Source: Anaerolineales bacterium (lineage in GTDB: Bacteria; Chloroflexota; Anaerolineae; JAAEKA01). From it: a stretch of DNA of 64,000 bases. Positions 47,567-55,276 of the stretch are shown one piece after another (position 1 is the stretch's first letter; every line of letters begins with the position of its first letter). The translations under genes and the position numbers were made by a program. Location: the NCBI GenBank assembly GCA_020634615.1, contig JACKBI010000001.1:186001-250000 (forward strand), given 5' to 3'. The notes beneath the pieces were generated by a model, which saw nothing but the letters and a program-made list of their open reading frames with translations, was not told where the DNA came from and did not search any database.

Positions 47567-50371
47567 ATGACTCGACGAAGGTTTCTCAAAGTCGCGCCCG
47601 TGATCGTTGTGCTGTCCATGGTACTCGTGACCGTGGCGCCAGCATTCGCGGCCCCAGCCCCACCGACCTCAGCTTCAACCCCGGAGGCGCAGCCTGCTGC
47701 CATCTTCCGCGGTGTCAGCAGCGCCGTCAAATTCGACGTTTCCCCACCCCTGCGTGAGATCACACCGCTTGCTCCGCAGGCCAGCTCGCCTTTCGAAATC
47801 CCTGACCGCAACAGCGGGTTTGAAGGCGCTCCAGGACCGCAGGACGCAGATGCGGCCCTGCAGACCAGCTACGGGCCGTCGGTGATTCCTGGTCCGGTGG
47901 TCAGCTTTGATGGCCCAGGCAACATCTCTGGCGTCTCACCGCCCGACCCGGTAGGTGATGTCGGTCCCAACCACTATGTAGCCATGAGCAACCTGAGCTT
48001 TGCTGTCTACAGCAAGACAGGCACGCTGCTCTACGGCCCGGCCTTGAACAATACCCTCTGGGCCGGATTTGGCGGCGACTGCCAGACTGACAACTCGGGC
48101 GATCCCATTGTCCTCTACGACCAGTTCTCTGACCGTTGGATGCTCTCGCAGTTCACGGCGTCCGGCCCCACTTACTTCAACTGTGTGGCCGTCTCAACCA
48201 CGCCTGATCCTACCGGCACGTACTATCGCTACGCTTTCAGCACTGGATCCAACTTCCCCGACTATCCCAAGTACGGCTGGTGGTCGGATGCGCTGTATAT
48301 CAGCACACGTGAATTCGCCGGCAGTAACTTCGCCGGTGTAGGCGCCTACGCCGTCAATCGGGCGGAACTGATCGCCGGTAATCCCGCGCCCACAGTGATC
48401 TCCTTCCTGGTCCCGCCCGGCGCGGCGCCTTACAACGTCGGCGATGGCCTGCTGCCGGCGGATATCGACGGCTCCACACTGCCGCCGGCCGGTAGCCCTG
48501 AGTACTACATGGGCGCCATGGATAACGGCGGTTCATACGGTGCGCCGCAGGACGCCCTGACGCTCTGGAAATTCGTTGCCGACTTCGCCACCCCGGCGAA
48601 CTCGAGCTTCACGTTAGCCAACACAATCCCGATCGCGGCCTACGACACGTTCTTCCCCTGCACGCCGACCTCACGCAGCTGCATCGCGCAGCCTGGCACC
48701 TCGAACAAGCTGGACCATCAGGGCTATCGCCAGCGTCCCTTGTTCCGTCTGGCCTACCGCAACTTCGGCTCCCACGAATCTTTGGTGACCAACCAATCAG
48801 TTGAAGCCGCCACCAACGTGTCCGGCATCCGCTGGTGGGAAGTACGCAGCCCCAACAGCTCGCCGGTCCTTTATCAGGATAGCACCTACGCGCCGGGCGT
48901 CGCCGACGGTATCCAGCGATGGATGGGATCGATCGCCATGGACGGCAGTGGCAACATGGCATTGGGTTACAGCGCCTCGGACGGCACCAACACCTACCCC
49001 AGCGTCTGGTATACCGGCCGCCTGGCCAGCGACCCGTTGAACACTATGCCTCAAGGCGAGGGATCGATCATCAATGGCACCGGCTCACAGACCGGCAGCC
49101 AGCGTTGGGGCGACTATACCGCTATGACGGTTGACCCGGTGGACGACTGCACCTTCTGGTACGTCAACGAATACGTCCCCACCACCAGCTCCGTCGGCTG
49201 GCAACTGCGCATCGGCGCCTTCAAGTTCAACGAGTGCGGCCAGGTTGTCGAAGATCCCAACATCGACGTCAGCCCGCTGAGCATGGCGAGCACGCAGGCG
49301 ACCAACACGACCACCCAGCAGAACCTGGCGGTCGGCAACACGGGCCAGGCGGACCTGACCTGGAACATCTTCGAGGATGTCACCGGCGCGCCCGAACTGG
49401 TGGACTGGAGCGACAACTTCGACAGCTACGCCACCGGCAGCCAGCTCATCGGCCAGGGCGGCTGGGAAGGCTGGGATGGCAGCGCAGCAGCCGGCGCACT
49501 GACAAGCAATGCCCAGGCGTTGAGCGCTCCCAACTCGGCCGACATCCTCGGCGCCACCGACCTGGTGCACCAGTACAGCGGCTACACCAGCGGCAAGTGG
49601 GTCTACACGGCCATGCAGTACATCCCCAACGACTTCGTTGGCCAGACGTACTTCATCCTGCTCAATACCTACGTCTCCGGCAACGTCAATGCAGACAACT
49701 GGTCAACCCAGCTCTGTTTCGACTCGGCGACGGGGCAGGTCAACGACGACGTACCAGGCTCGTGCTCGGGAACGAACACGCTGCCGTTGGTCACCGGCCA
49801 GTGGGTGGAGATCCGGGTTGAGATCGACCTGGATGCCGACACGCAGGCCATCTACTACAACAACCAACTGCTGGTCCAGGACACGTGGACGGGCCATGTC
49901 AGCGGCGGCGGTGCGCTCAACATCGGCGCAGTGGACCTCTTCGCCAACGGCGCAAGCTCGGTCTTCTACGACGACATGAGCCTCGCCGCACCTGGCCAGG
50001 CGGTAGCCTGCGATGCGCCGGCCGACATCCCGTGGGCCAGTGTGAGCCCGGACAACGGAACAACCACGCCCGGCAACTCGACCAACGTCCAGGTCACCTT
50101 CGACTCGACCGGTCTCGCCGATGGCGTGTACACAGGCAACCTGTGCGTAACCAGCAACGATCCCGACCCCGGTCCCGGCAACGGAACCGACCTGGTGATC
50201 GTGCCGCTGACCCTGACCGTGCAGCCACCGACCGCCGTGACCCTCAGCAACATCGACGCTGATGCGGCTCAGTCGCCCGTCCCGATGGCGGGTCTGCCGC
50301 TGGGAGCAGTCGCCGCCGCCGGCCTGAGCATGGCAGCAGCAGCCGGATACGCACTGCGCCGCCGCAAGTAG
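47567..50371 (+). CDS. Tat-exported modular surface protein 2
   Basis: 934 residues from the ATG at 47567 (AAGGAG, 8-base spacer); a GTG 9 bases upstream is less likely. The N-terminus MTRRRFLKVAPVIVVLSMV is a twin-arginine signal. The propeller-like domain (about 90-560) is a close paralogue of that in the preceding protein (LYDQFSDRWMLSQFTASGPT, YPKYGWWSDALYISTREF). The fibronectin-like and jelly-roll modules are absent, so the propeller joins directly (ECGQVVEDPNIDVSPL) to the BACON/LamG-like block. This block is almost identical in DNA to the neighbour (49253-50352). The end is GYALRRRK. It reads as a tandem duplicate lacking, or never having gained, about 385 residues. Confidence 0.86.
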   Translation: MTRRRFLKVAPVIVVLSMVLVTVAPAFAAPAPPTSASTPEAQPAAIFRGVSSAVKFDVSPPLREITPLAPQASSPFEIPDRNSGFEGAPGPQDADAALQTSYGPSVIPGPVVSFDGPGNISGVSPPDPVGDVGPNHYVAMSNLSFAVYSKTGTLLYGPALNNTLWAGFGGDCQTDNSGDPIVLYDQFSDRWMLSQFTASGPTYFNCVAVSTTPDPTGTYYRYAFSTGSNFPDYPKYGWWSDALYISTREFAGSNFAGVGAYAVNRAELIAGNPAPTVISFLVPPGAAPYNVGDGLLPADIDGSTLPPAGSPEYYMGAMDNGGSYGAPQDALTLWKFVADFATPANSSFTLANTIPIAAYDTFFPCTPTSRSCIAQPGTSNKLDHQGYRQRPLFRLAYRNFGSHESLVTNQSVEAATNVSGIRWWEVRSPNSSPVLYQDSTYAPGVADGIQRWMGSIAMDGSGNMALGYSASDGTNTYPSVWYTGRLASDPLNTMPQGEGSIINGTGSQTGSQRWGDYTAMTVDPVDDCTFWYVNEYVPTTSSVGWQLRIGAFKFNECGQVVEDPNIDVSPLSMASTQATNTTTQQNLAVGNTGQADLTWNIFEDVTGAPELVDWSDNFDSYATGSQLIGQGGWEGWDGSAAAGALTSNAQALSAPNSADILGATDLVHQYSGYTSGKWVYTAMQYIPNDFVGQTYFILLNTYVSGNVNADNWSTQLCFDSATGQVNDDVPGSCSGTNTLPLVTGQWVEIRVEIDLDADTQAIYYNNQLLVQDTWTGHVSGGGALNIGAVDLFANGASSVFYDDMSLAAPGQAVACDAPADIPWASVSPDNGTTTPGNSTNVQVTFDSTGLADGVYTGNLCVTSNDPDPGPGNGTDLVIVPLTLTVQPPTAVTLSNIDADAAQSPVPMAGLPLGAVAAAGLSMAAAAGYALRRRK
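49253..50352. repeat. 1.1-kb near-identical repeat, copy B
   Basis: Second copy of 46042-47141. The flanking paralogous DNA on the 5' side is clearly more diverged, so this block has been homogenised recently. Confidence 0.9.
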
Positions 50372-50431
50372 TTTTTCTTGTATGCACAAGAAAACAATCC
50401 TGAAGGGCTACTGAAAGTCTACGGGGTTGTG

Positions 50432-50472
50432 ACGCCCCTGGCAGGATAATCCTGCCAGGGGCGTTCGTTTTT
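50432..50472 (+). terminator. Rho-independent terminator after Tat surface protein 2
   Basis: ACGCCCCTGGCAGG (50432-50445) pairs with CCTGCCAGGGGCGT (50451-50464), a perfect 14-bp stem with a 5-base loop, followed by TCGTTTTT. Confidence 0.92.
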
Positions 50473-50508
50473 CATGTTATCAACTGCTTGATGTAGACTG
50501 GGGCTACC

Positions 50509-51174
50509 ATGTCGATTGTTTTAGGCGCCCTGCTTGGATATGTCCTCGGACGAGTCGTTTGCCTCGCTTCACGGCACTTGCCTCTGGTCTATCAAACCAC
50601 GAGAACTACAAAAGATATGCCCTCTCCGTGGAAGGCGCTAGACAGCACCAGCACGCCCCTTGCAGTATTGGTTCAACTGCTAATGGCGTTTTGGGGCGCT
50701 TATGTGGGATGGCGCGTGGGAAGCCTGGCAGCGATCTTCCTCATCATCGTGGTCACCGCCATCCTGTTGGCCGTCACAGTAGTCGACTTCCAAACTCGCC
50801 GCATTCCAGATGTCTTAATCCTGACTTTGCTCGTCTGTGCGGTGTTGCAGGTTCTGTTGCTGACTGAGCCCGGGCTGCTTGCAGCGGGCTTGGGACTCTT
50901 GATCTGTGGCGGCATTTTCTATGTGATAGCAACCCTTAGGCATGGAGCGATTGGCATGGGAGATGTCAAGCTGGCAGCAGCCATCGGCGCACTGTTGGGT
51001 TTTCCAGTTGCGCTGGAAGGGCTGTTTCTCGGCATTGTCTTCGGAGGCTTGACCGCGGCGGTGCTGCTTCTCACCAAGCGCGTTGGCCGCAAGGATCCCA
51101 TTGCCTATGGACCATATCTCGCCCTCGGCGCGTGGATCGTGCTGGTGCAGGTGTGGGGGCTGTGGCCTTTCTAA
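50509..51174 (+). CDS. Prepilin peptidase-like membrane protease (A24 family)
   Basis: 221 residues with about six or seven helices. The two catalytic aspartates of type IV prepilin peptidases are present: VVDFQTRRIPD (first Asp) and GAIGMGDVKLAAAIGAL (GxGD motif). The N-terminal zinc-binding cysteine domain and methylase part of PilD are absent, as in TadV-like or archaeal preflagellin peptidases, though the N-terminus MSIVLGALLGYVLGRVVCLASRHLP is reminiscent of the PilD start. It cleaves prepilin-type signal peptides at the membrane. No pilin gene is in the window. Confidence 0.87.
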   Translation: MSIVLGALLGYVLGRVVCLASRHLPLVYQTTRTTKDMPSPWKALDSTSTPLAVLVQLLMAFWGAYVGWRVGSLAAIFLIIVVTAILLAVTVVDFQTRRIPDVLILTLLVCAVLQVLLLTEPGLLAAGLGLLICGGIFYVIATLRHGAIGMGDVKLAAAIGALLGFPVALEGLFLGIVFGGLTAAVLLLTKRVGRKDPIAYGPYLALGAWIVLVQVWGLWPF

Positions 51175-51175
51175 C

Positions 51176-51284
51176 GGTTAAGGGTGAATGGTGATTTCAT
51201 GAATGGTTAATGACCGGAAAGCTCGCATCAGCGGCTCTGTTACCGGCATTAACCGGTTCACCGTTCACCAATTCACGACTAACC
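51176..51284. repeat. Heptamer-repeat hairpin between prepilin peptidase and DUF192 genes
   Basis: Left: GGTTAAG, GGTGAAT, GGTGATT (51176-51196) and GGTTAAT (51205-51211). Right: ATTAACC (51248-51254), GTTCACC, ATTCACG, CTAACC (to 51284), complementary in order. It fills most of the 127-base gap. Confidence 0.78.
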
Positions 51285-51301
51285 ATTCTCTCCTTCTAAC
51301 T

Positions 51302-51658
51302 ATGGCAAACAACCCTCCCGTCGAACTACGCAACGCCACCCGCGGCGCGACGCTCGCGTCCCGCTGCCGGGTCGCGGACAGCTACTTTCCCCGCTTGATC
51401 GGGCTGATGGGCGCGAAGACTCTGGAGGCGGGCGAAGGACTACTGATCCTGCCCTGCAACTCCATCCACACCCACTTTATGCGCTTCCCCATCGATGTGG
51501 TCTATGTCAGCCGGGAGAACATAGTCGTCGCGCTGGATGAAGCCATGGCGCCGTGGCGTTTTGGTCGCATCCGCCGCGGCTCGCGCTACGTGGTCGAGCT
51601 ACCGGCCGGCACAATCGCGGCAACAGGGACGGAGGTGGGCGACACGCTGGTACGGTGA
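51302..51658 (+). CDS. DUF192 family protein
   Basis: 118 residues from the ATG at 51302; the in-frame upstream region is repeat sequence. The DUF192 fold is recognised by RCRVADSYFPRLIGLMGAKT, LLILPCNSIHTHFMRFPIDV, VVYVSRENIVVALDEAMAPW and the closing VVELPAGTIAATGTEVGD. The function is unknown; some family members are secreted and lie near pilus or protease genes, but this one has no signal peptide. No good ribosome binding site is seen. Confidence 0.87.
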   Translation: MANNPPVELRNATRGATLASRCRVADSYFPRLIGLMGAKTLEAGEGLLILPCNSIHTHFMRFPIDVVYVSRENIVVALDEAMAPWRFGRIRRGSRYVVELPAGTIAATGTEVGDTLVR

Positions 51659-51696
51659 CATGGTCGGCGCTGGTGCTGGCCCGCGTGCTTCAGGCG

Positions 51697-52941
51697 TCAC
51701 GCGGCGCGCTTCACACCTTTGCGCAGTTCGCCGCGCAGGCGTCCCCAACTGAGAGCCGTGTCCGAAAGGAGTGTGTCAGCGCGGAAGAAGCGCGCTGACA
51801 AGCGGACGAAGAACCAGGCCGCGGCCGCCAGCAGGATCAGACCTACCACTGGCTGCCAGGCGGGGACGCTGGCCGAAGCCAGCCGCGTCACCATGGCTGT
51901 CGGCGCGGTCAGCGGAAAGAGACTAAGAACCGTTGCCAACGTGCCGTTGGGGTCGTTGAGAAAAATCGAGTTGAACCAGAGGGGAATCAGCAGGGGCAGG
52001 ATGATGACGAAGGTGAACTGCGATCCTTCGCGCGCGCTGGGCGCCAACGCGCCGATCGCGCCCAGCTCTGACGAGTAGACCAGATAGCCGAACAGGAAGT
52101 AGAGCAGCAGATAGATCCAGAAGCCGGCAGGTAAGGTGACGCCGCCGAGACTGGCCAGCAGCGTCGCTCCCCGGTTGAACAGCAACATGCCGCCGCCCAG
52201 CCAGATCGCCATCTGCATCAGCGCAACACAGCCCAGTCCGATGACCTTGCCAATCATCAATTGCTGGGAATCGAGGCTGGTCAGCAGCACCTCGGCCGTG
52301 CGGTTCTCCTTCTCCTTGGTCACGCTTTGCAGCATGTAGCCGCTGCTCATGGTGATGGAGAAGAAGAGGATGAACATCAACGCGAAGGAGACACCGAATC
52401 CGGCGACGCTGGAGCGGTTGTCGACCTCGGCCGGCGCAAGCACCGTTTCCTGGACCGCACCCAGGGGCGACAGCACCAGACTCGCCTGCTGCTCATTGCC
52501 CAGCAGGTTGTACGCGACCAGCCACCGCAGGAGATCCTGGCTCTGTTCACCGGCCAGAGGGGAGAGGCTCGGCGCGACCGCGACAACGTCACCGGTCTGC
52601 ATGAAGCTCGCCGGCAATTCGTAGAACTGGCTGATCGCGCCCGCTTGCAGCGCTTGCATGGCTGCCGCACGGTCCGGGTACGCTTGCAGCAAGCCAGCCA
52701 GATCGGCCGGCAGCGATGTGATAATCCCCGCCTCGTCTACGTAGCCGATCTGCTGCGTCCCGCCGGCCGGTCCGGTAAGCAGATTGACAGGGTCGTCGCC
52801 CACAAACTGGTCGGTGAGCAACTGCGGCACCAGAGAAACGACCATGATCAGCAAAGGAAAGATGAACGTGGTGAACCAGAACGACCGCTTGCGCAGCGTC
52901 GTGGCTATTTCGTGTCGCAGTACCAGAGAGATGTTGTGCAT
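51697..52941 (-). CDS. ABC-2 type exporter permease (NatB-like), second
   Basis: 414 residues from the ATG at 52941, with GGTGA 5 bases upstream; a GTG three codons earlier is possible. One helix at about 22-42, a long extracytoplasmic domain (45-175), then six helices from about 178. Conserved features of the NatB/YhaP type include the N-terminal LVLRHEIATTLRKRSFWFTT and the central SSGYMLQSVTKEKENRTAEV LLTSL pattern. It would form a heterodimer with the homologous permease encoded next to it. The substrate is unknown; Na+, drugs and peptides are all exported by relatives. Confidence 0.88.
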   Translation of the reverse strand: MHNISLVLRHEIATTLRKRSFWFTTFIFPLLIMVVSLVPQLLTDQFVGDDPVNLLTGPAGGTQQIGYVDEAGIITSLPADLAGLLQAYPDRAAAMQALQAGAISQFYELPASFMQTGDVVAVAPSLSPLAGEQSQDLLRWLVAYNLLGNEQQASLVLSPLGAVQETVLAPAEVDNRSSVAGFGVSFALMFILFFSITMSSGYMLQSVTKEKENRTAEVLLTSLDSQQLMIGKVIGLGCVALMQMAIWLGGGMLLFNRGATLLASLGGVTLPAGFWIYLLLYFLFGYLVYSSELGAIGALAPSAREGSQFTFVIILPLLIPLWFNSIFLNDPNGTLATVLSLFPLTAPTAMVTRLASASVPAWQPVVGLILLAAAAWFFVRLSARFFRADTLLSDTALSWGRLRGELRKGVKRAA

Positions 52942-52956
52942 GATTATCACCGATCC

Positions 52957-53040
52957 AGACTTCGCCAGTCGCCAACTCCAGAATCAGCGTTGGCTTGCGC
53001 GCTGGCGAATGGTTGCCATCAACTGGCGACTTCCGAAGTC
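52957..53040. repeat. Palindromic repeat overlapping the 3' end of a permease gene
   Basis: AGACTTCGCCAGTCGCCA (52957-52974) and TGGCGACTTCCGAAGTCT (53024-53041) are complementary at 16 of 18 positions. The arms are the same sequence family as the 17-bp arms at 8797 and 8869. The right arm encodes the last residues (KTSEVAS) of the upstream permease; the same KTSEVA peptide arises at 8796. Confidence 0.8.
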
Positions 53041-54245
53041 TTGCTGCCGGCGTTGTTGCGGCCACTCAGGGCGGCGCGCACCGTACGCCAGTCCAGCCGC
53101 TGGCCGTAGCTCAACATGCCGATGCGGAAGACACGCGCCGCCACCCAAACCGCTATCACCGCGCAGATCACCAGCCCCACGAGGCCCACGGCCATCTGCC
53201 AGGCTGGCACGATGGTCACGCCCCAGCGCATGGCCACCGTCAGGAATGCCGTGGTCGGGAAGAGCGTCATCGCCACCGCCAACGGGCTGTCGGGCCGGGC
53301 AAGAATGGCAGCGAACAGGAAGAACGGCATAACGAAAAACAGGTTGACGATGCCGGCGATCTGCTGCCCTTGCTGCGAGTCAGCCACCACGCCGCCAAGG
53401 GCGATCATGATGCCGGCCACCAGGGCGAAGGAAGGCACGAAGTAGATCACCACCACAGCCATCAGCGACCAGGGAATCTGGAAACCGCGGAACAGATCGG
53501 TGGCAACTCCGGCAATCGCCAACGCCACAACGGCCGCTGTGCCCCAGATCGTCAGCTGAGTCATGGCAACGCCAAACAACCCGGCTGCCTTGCCGGTGAT
53601 CAACTGCAAGGGCGAGAGCGACGTGGCCATGACTTCTACGGTCCGGTTTTCCTTTTCCGTCGTCACCGCCTGCAGCATATAGCCGGCTGAGGTGAGGACG
53701 GCAAACACGTAGAACATCCCGGCAAACAAGGGAACCAGGAACGACAGAAAATCATCGCTGCCCAGCTCGCGGCCATCGTCCGCCGACTGCATCGTCACGC
53801 TGAGGCCGTTTTGCAAGCGGTTGCTGACCTCAGGTGACACATCGGCCAGCAACGCGGCCCGCACCAGGCGGGAAAAGGCCTGTTTTGCATCATCTGCGGG
53901 CGGTTCAGTCAAATATACCAGGCGCGGCTGCTGGCCGGTCAAATAGCCGGCGGGCAACACGTAGTAACCCTGCACGTTGCCGGCATCCAGCGCAGCACGC
54001 GCAGCGGTCTCGTTATCAAAGGGTTGCAGGGGCGGACTGTCAGCGGCAGACTGGCTGGCAACCAGAAGCCCGGTTTCATCGACGTATCCCAGCGGCCGGT
54101 CGTCGCCGCTATTGGTTGCCAGCAGGACGCTGAAACCGATGATCGCTGCAAACAGCAGCGGAAACCCCAGTGTTGTCAGGATGAAGGAGCGACGACGTAC
54201 GGCCTTGACGTACTCATGTTTCGCGACTTGCCATTGCTTAATCAT
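53019..54245 (-). CDS. ABC-2 type exporter permease (NatB-like), first
   Basis: 408 residues from the ATG at 54245, overlapping the ATPase stop by eight bases. Layout as in its neighbour: helix at about 22-40, extracytoplasmic domain to about 180, then six helices, with AGYMLQAVTTEKENRTVEVM and LTTLGFPLLFAAII as matching signatures. The two permeases share about the same length and motif order, consistent with an ancient duplication. The final residues come from a palindromic repeat, so the native stop may have been displaced. Confidence 0.88.
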   Translation of the reverse strand: MIKQWQVAKHEYVKAVRRRSFILTTLGFPLLFAAIIGFSVLLATNSGDDRPLGYVDETGLLVASQSAADSPPLQPFDNETAARAALDAGNVQGYYVLPAGYLTGQQPRLVYLTEPPADDAKQAFSRLVRAALLADVSPEVSNRLQNGLSVTMQSADDGRELGSDDFLSFLVPLFAGMFYVFAVLTSAGYMLQAVTTEKENRTVEVMATSLSPLQLITGKAAGLFGVAMTQLTIWGTAAVVALAIAGVATDLFRGFQIPWSLMAVVVIYFVPSFALVAGIMIALGGVVADSQQGQQIAGIVNLFFVMPFFLFAAILARPDSPLAVAMTLFPTTAFLTVAMRWGVTIVPAWQMAVGLVGLVICAVIAVWVAARVFRIGMLSYGQRLDWRTVRAALSGRNNAGSKTSEVAS

Positions 54246-55161
54246 CAGGCGTCTCTCCCTGAACCACCATGACGAAGATGTCGTCAAGCGACGCCTCAGC
54301 AACCTCAAAACGTTCGATCTGAACGTCTTGGCGGGCCGCCAGCGTACGCAGCACCTCCTGTGGGGCGACGCCGGCCGCTAACGGCAGGTGCCAGGTGCCG
54401 TTGCGTTGATAGACATCCAGCACGCCATCGACGCCGTTGAAATTGCCTTCGCCCTGGATCACCACTGCGTTGCCCGCGAAGCGCCGCTTGATTTCATCCA
54501 CCGCGCCATAGAGCACTGACTTGCCTTTGTTGATGAGTACGATGCGGTTACACAGCGCCTCGACCTGATACATCTGGTGGGTGGACATGATGACGGTGCG
54601 GCCTGCCTGACGCTGCTCCTCAATGATGTCTTTGACCAGCCGGGTGTTGACCGGGTCCAGGCCAGAAAATGGCTCGTCGATGACAATCAGGTCAGGCTCA
54701 TGCACAAGCGTGGCGATGATCTGTGCCTTTTGTTGCATGCCCTTGCTGAGGTCCTGAATGCGCTTCTGGCGATGGTCATAGAGGTCGAGTCGTTGCAGCC
54801 AGCCAGTCAGCCTGCTGCGCGCCTCGGCCTCGGACAGCCCCTTCAGCCGGGCAAAGTAGATCAGCGTCGACTCGAGCTTCTGGTCCCGATACATGCCACG
54901 CTCCTCGGGCATGTAGCCGATGCGATCCTTCTTTTCTTCGTCCATCGCGCCGCCGAACACAGCCACCTTGCCTGCGTCGGGACGAAAAATGTCCAGCATC
55001 AGCCGGATCGTGGTGGTTTTGCCGGCGCCATTGGGACCCAGCATCCCAAAGATCTCGCCCGGATAGACGTCGAACGAGACGTCATCCACGGCACGTACGG
55101 CGCCGAAGGACTTGCGTACTCCGGTAATCTGGACGGTGGGCGAACCAATCTGAGCAGTCAT
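54238..55161 (-). CDS. ABC exporter ATP-binding protein (NatA-like)
   Basis: 307 residues from the ATG at 55161, preceded by an AAGGAAGAAG tract. Walker A GMLGPNGAGKTTTIRLML, Q-loop region GYMPEERGMYRDQKLESTL, signature DLSKGMQQKAQIIATLV, Walker B LIVIDEPFSGLDPVN and H-loop MSTHQMYQVE are present, followed by a DUF4162-type C-terminal domain. It energises the two NatB-like permeases, which are encoded directly downstream with overlap. It is divergent from a histidine kinase gene across a 115-base gap. Confidence 0.93.
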   Translation of the reverse strand: MTAQIGSPTVQITGVRKSFGAVRAVDDVSFDVYPGEIFGMLGPNGAGKTTTIRLMLDIFRPDAGKVAVFGGAMDEEKKDRIGYMPEERGMYRDQKLESTLIYFARLKGLSEAEARSRLTGWLQRLDLYDHRQKRIQDLSKGMQQKAQIIATLVHEPDLIVIDEPFSGLDPVNTRLVKDIIEEQRQAGRTVIMSTHQMYQVEALCNRIVLINKGKSVLYGAVDEIKRRFAGNAVVIQGEGNFNGVDGVLDVYQRNGTWHLPLAAGVAPQEVLRTLAARQDVQIERFEVAEASLDDIFVMVVQGETPDD

Positions 55162-55276
55162 GTAATGTGCTTCTTCCTTGACAACGTGACGCGCTATCTT
55201 GTAGCCTGCTATAGCAATCAGTATACTTGATTCTGTGGGAAGCCGGAAAATTGAGGCTTTGCGCCCCTGATCCACC

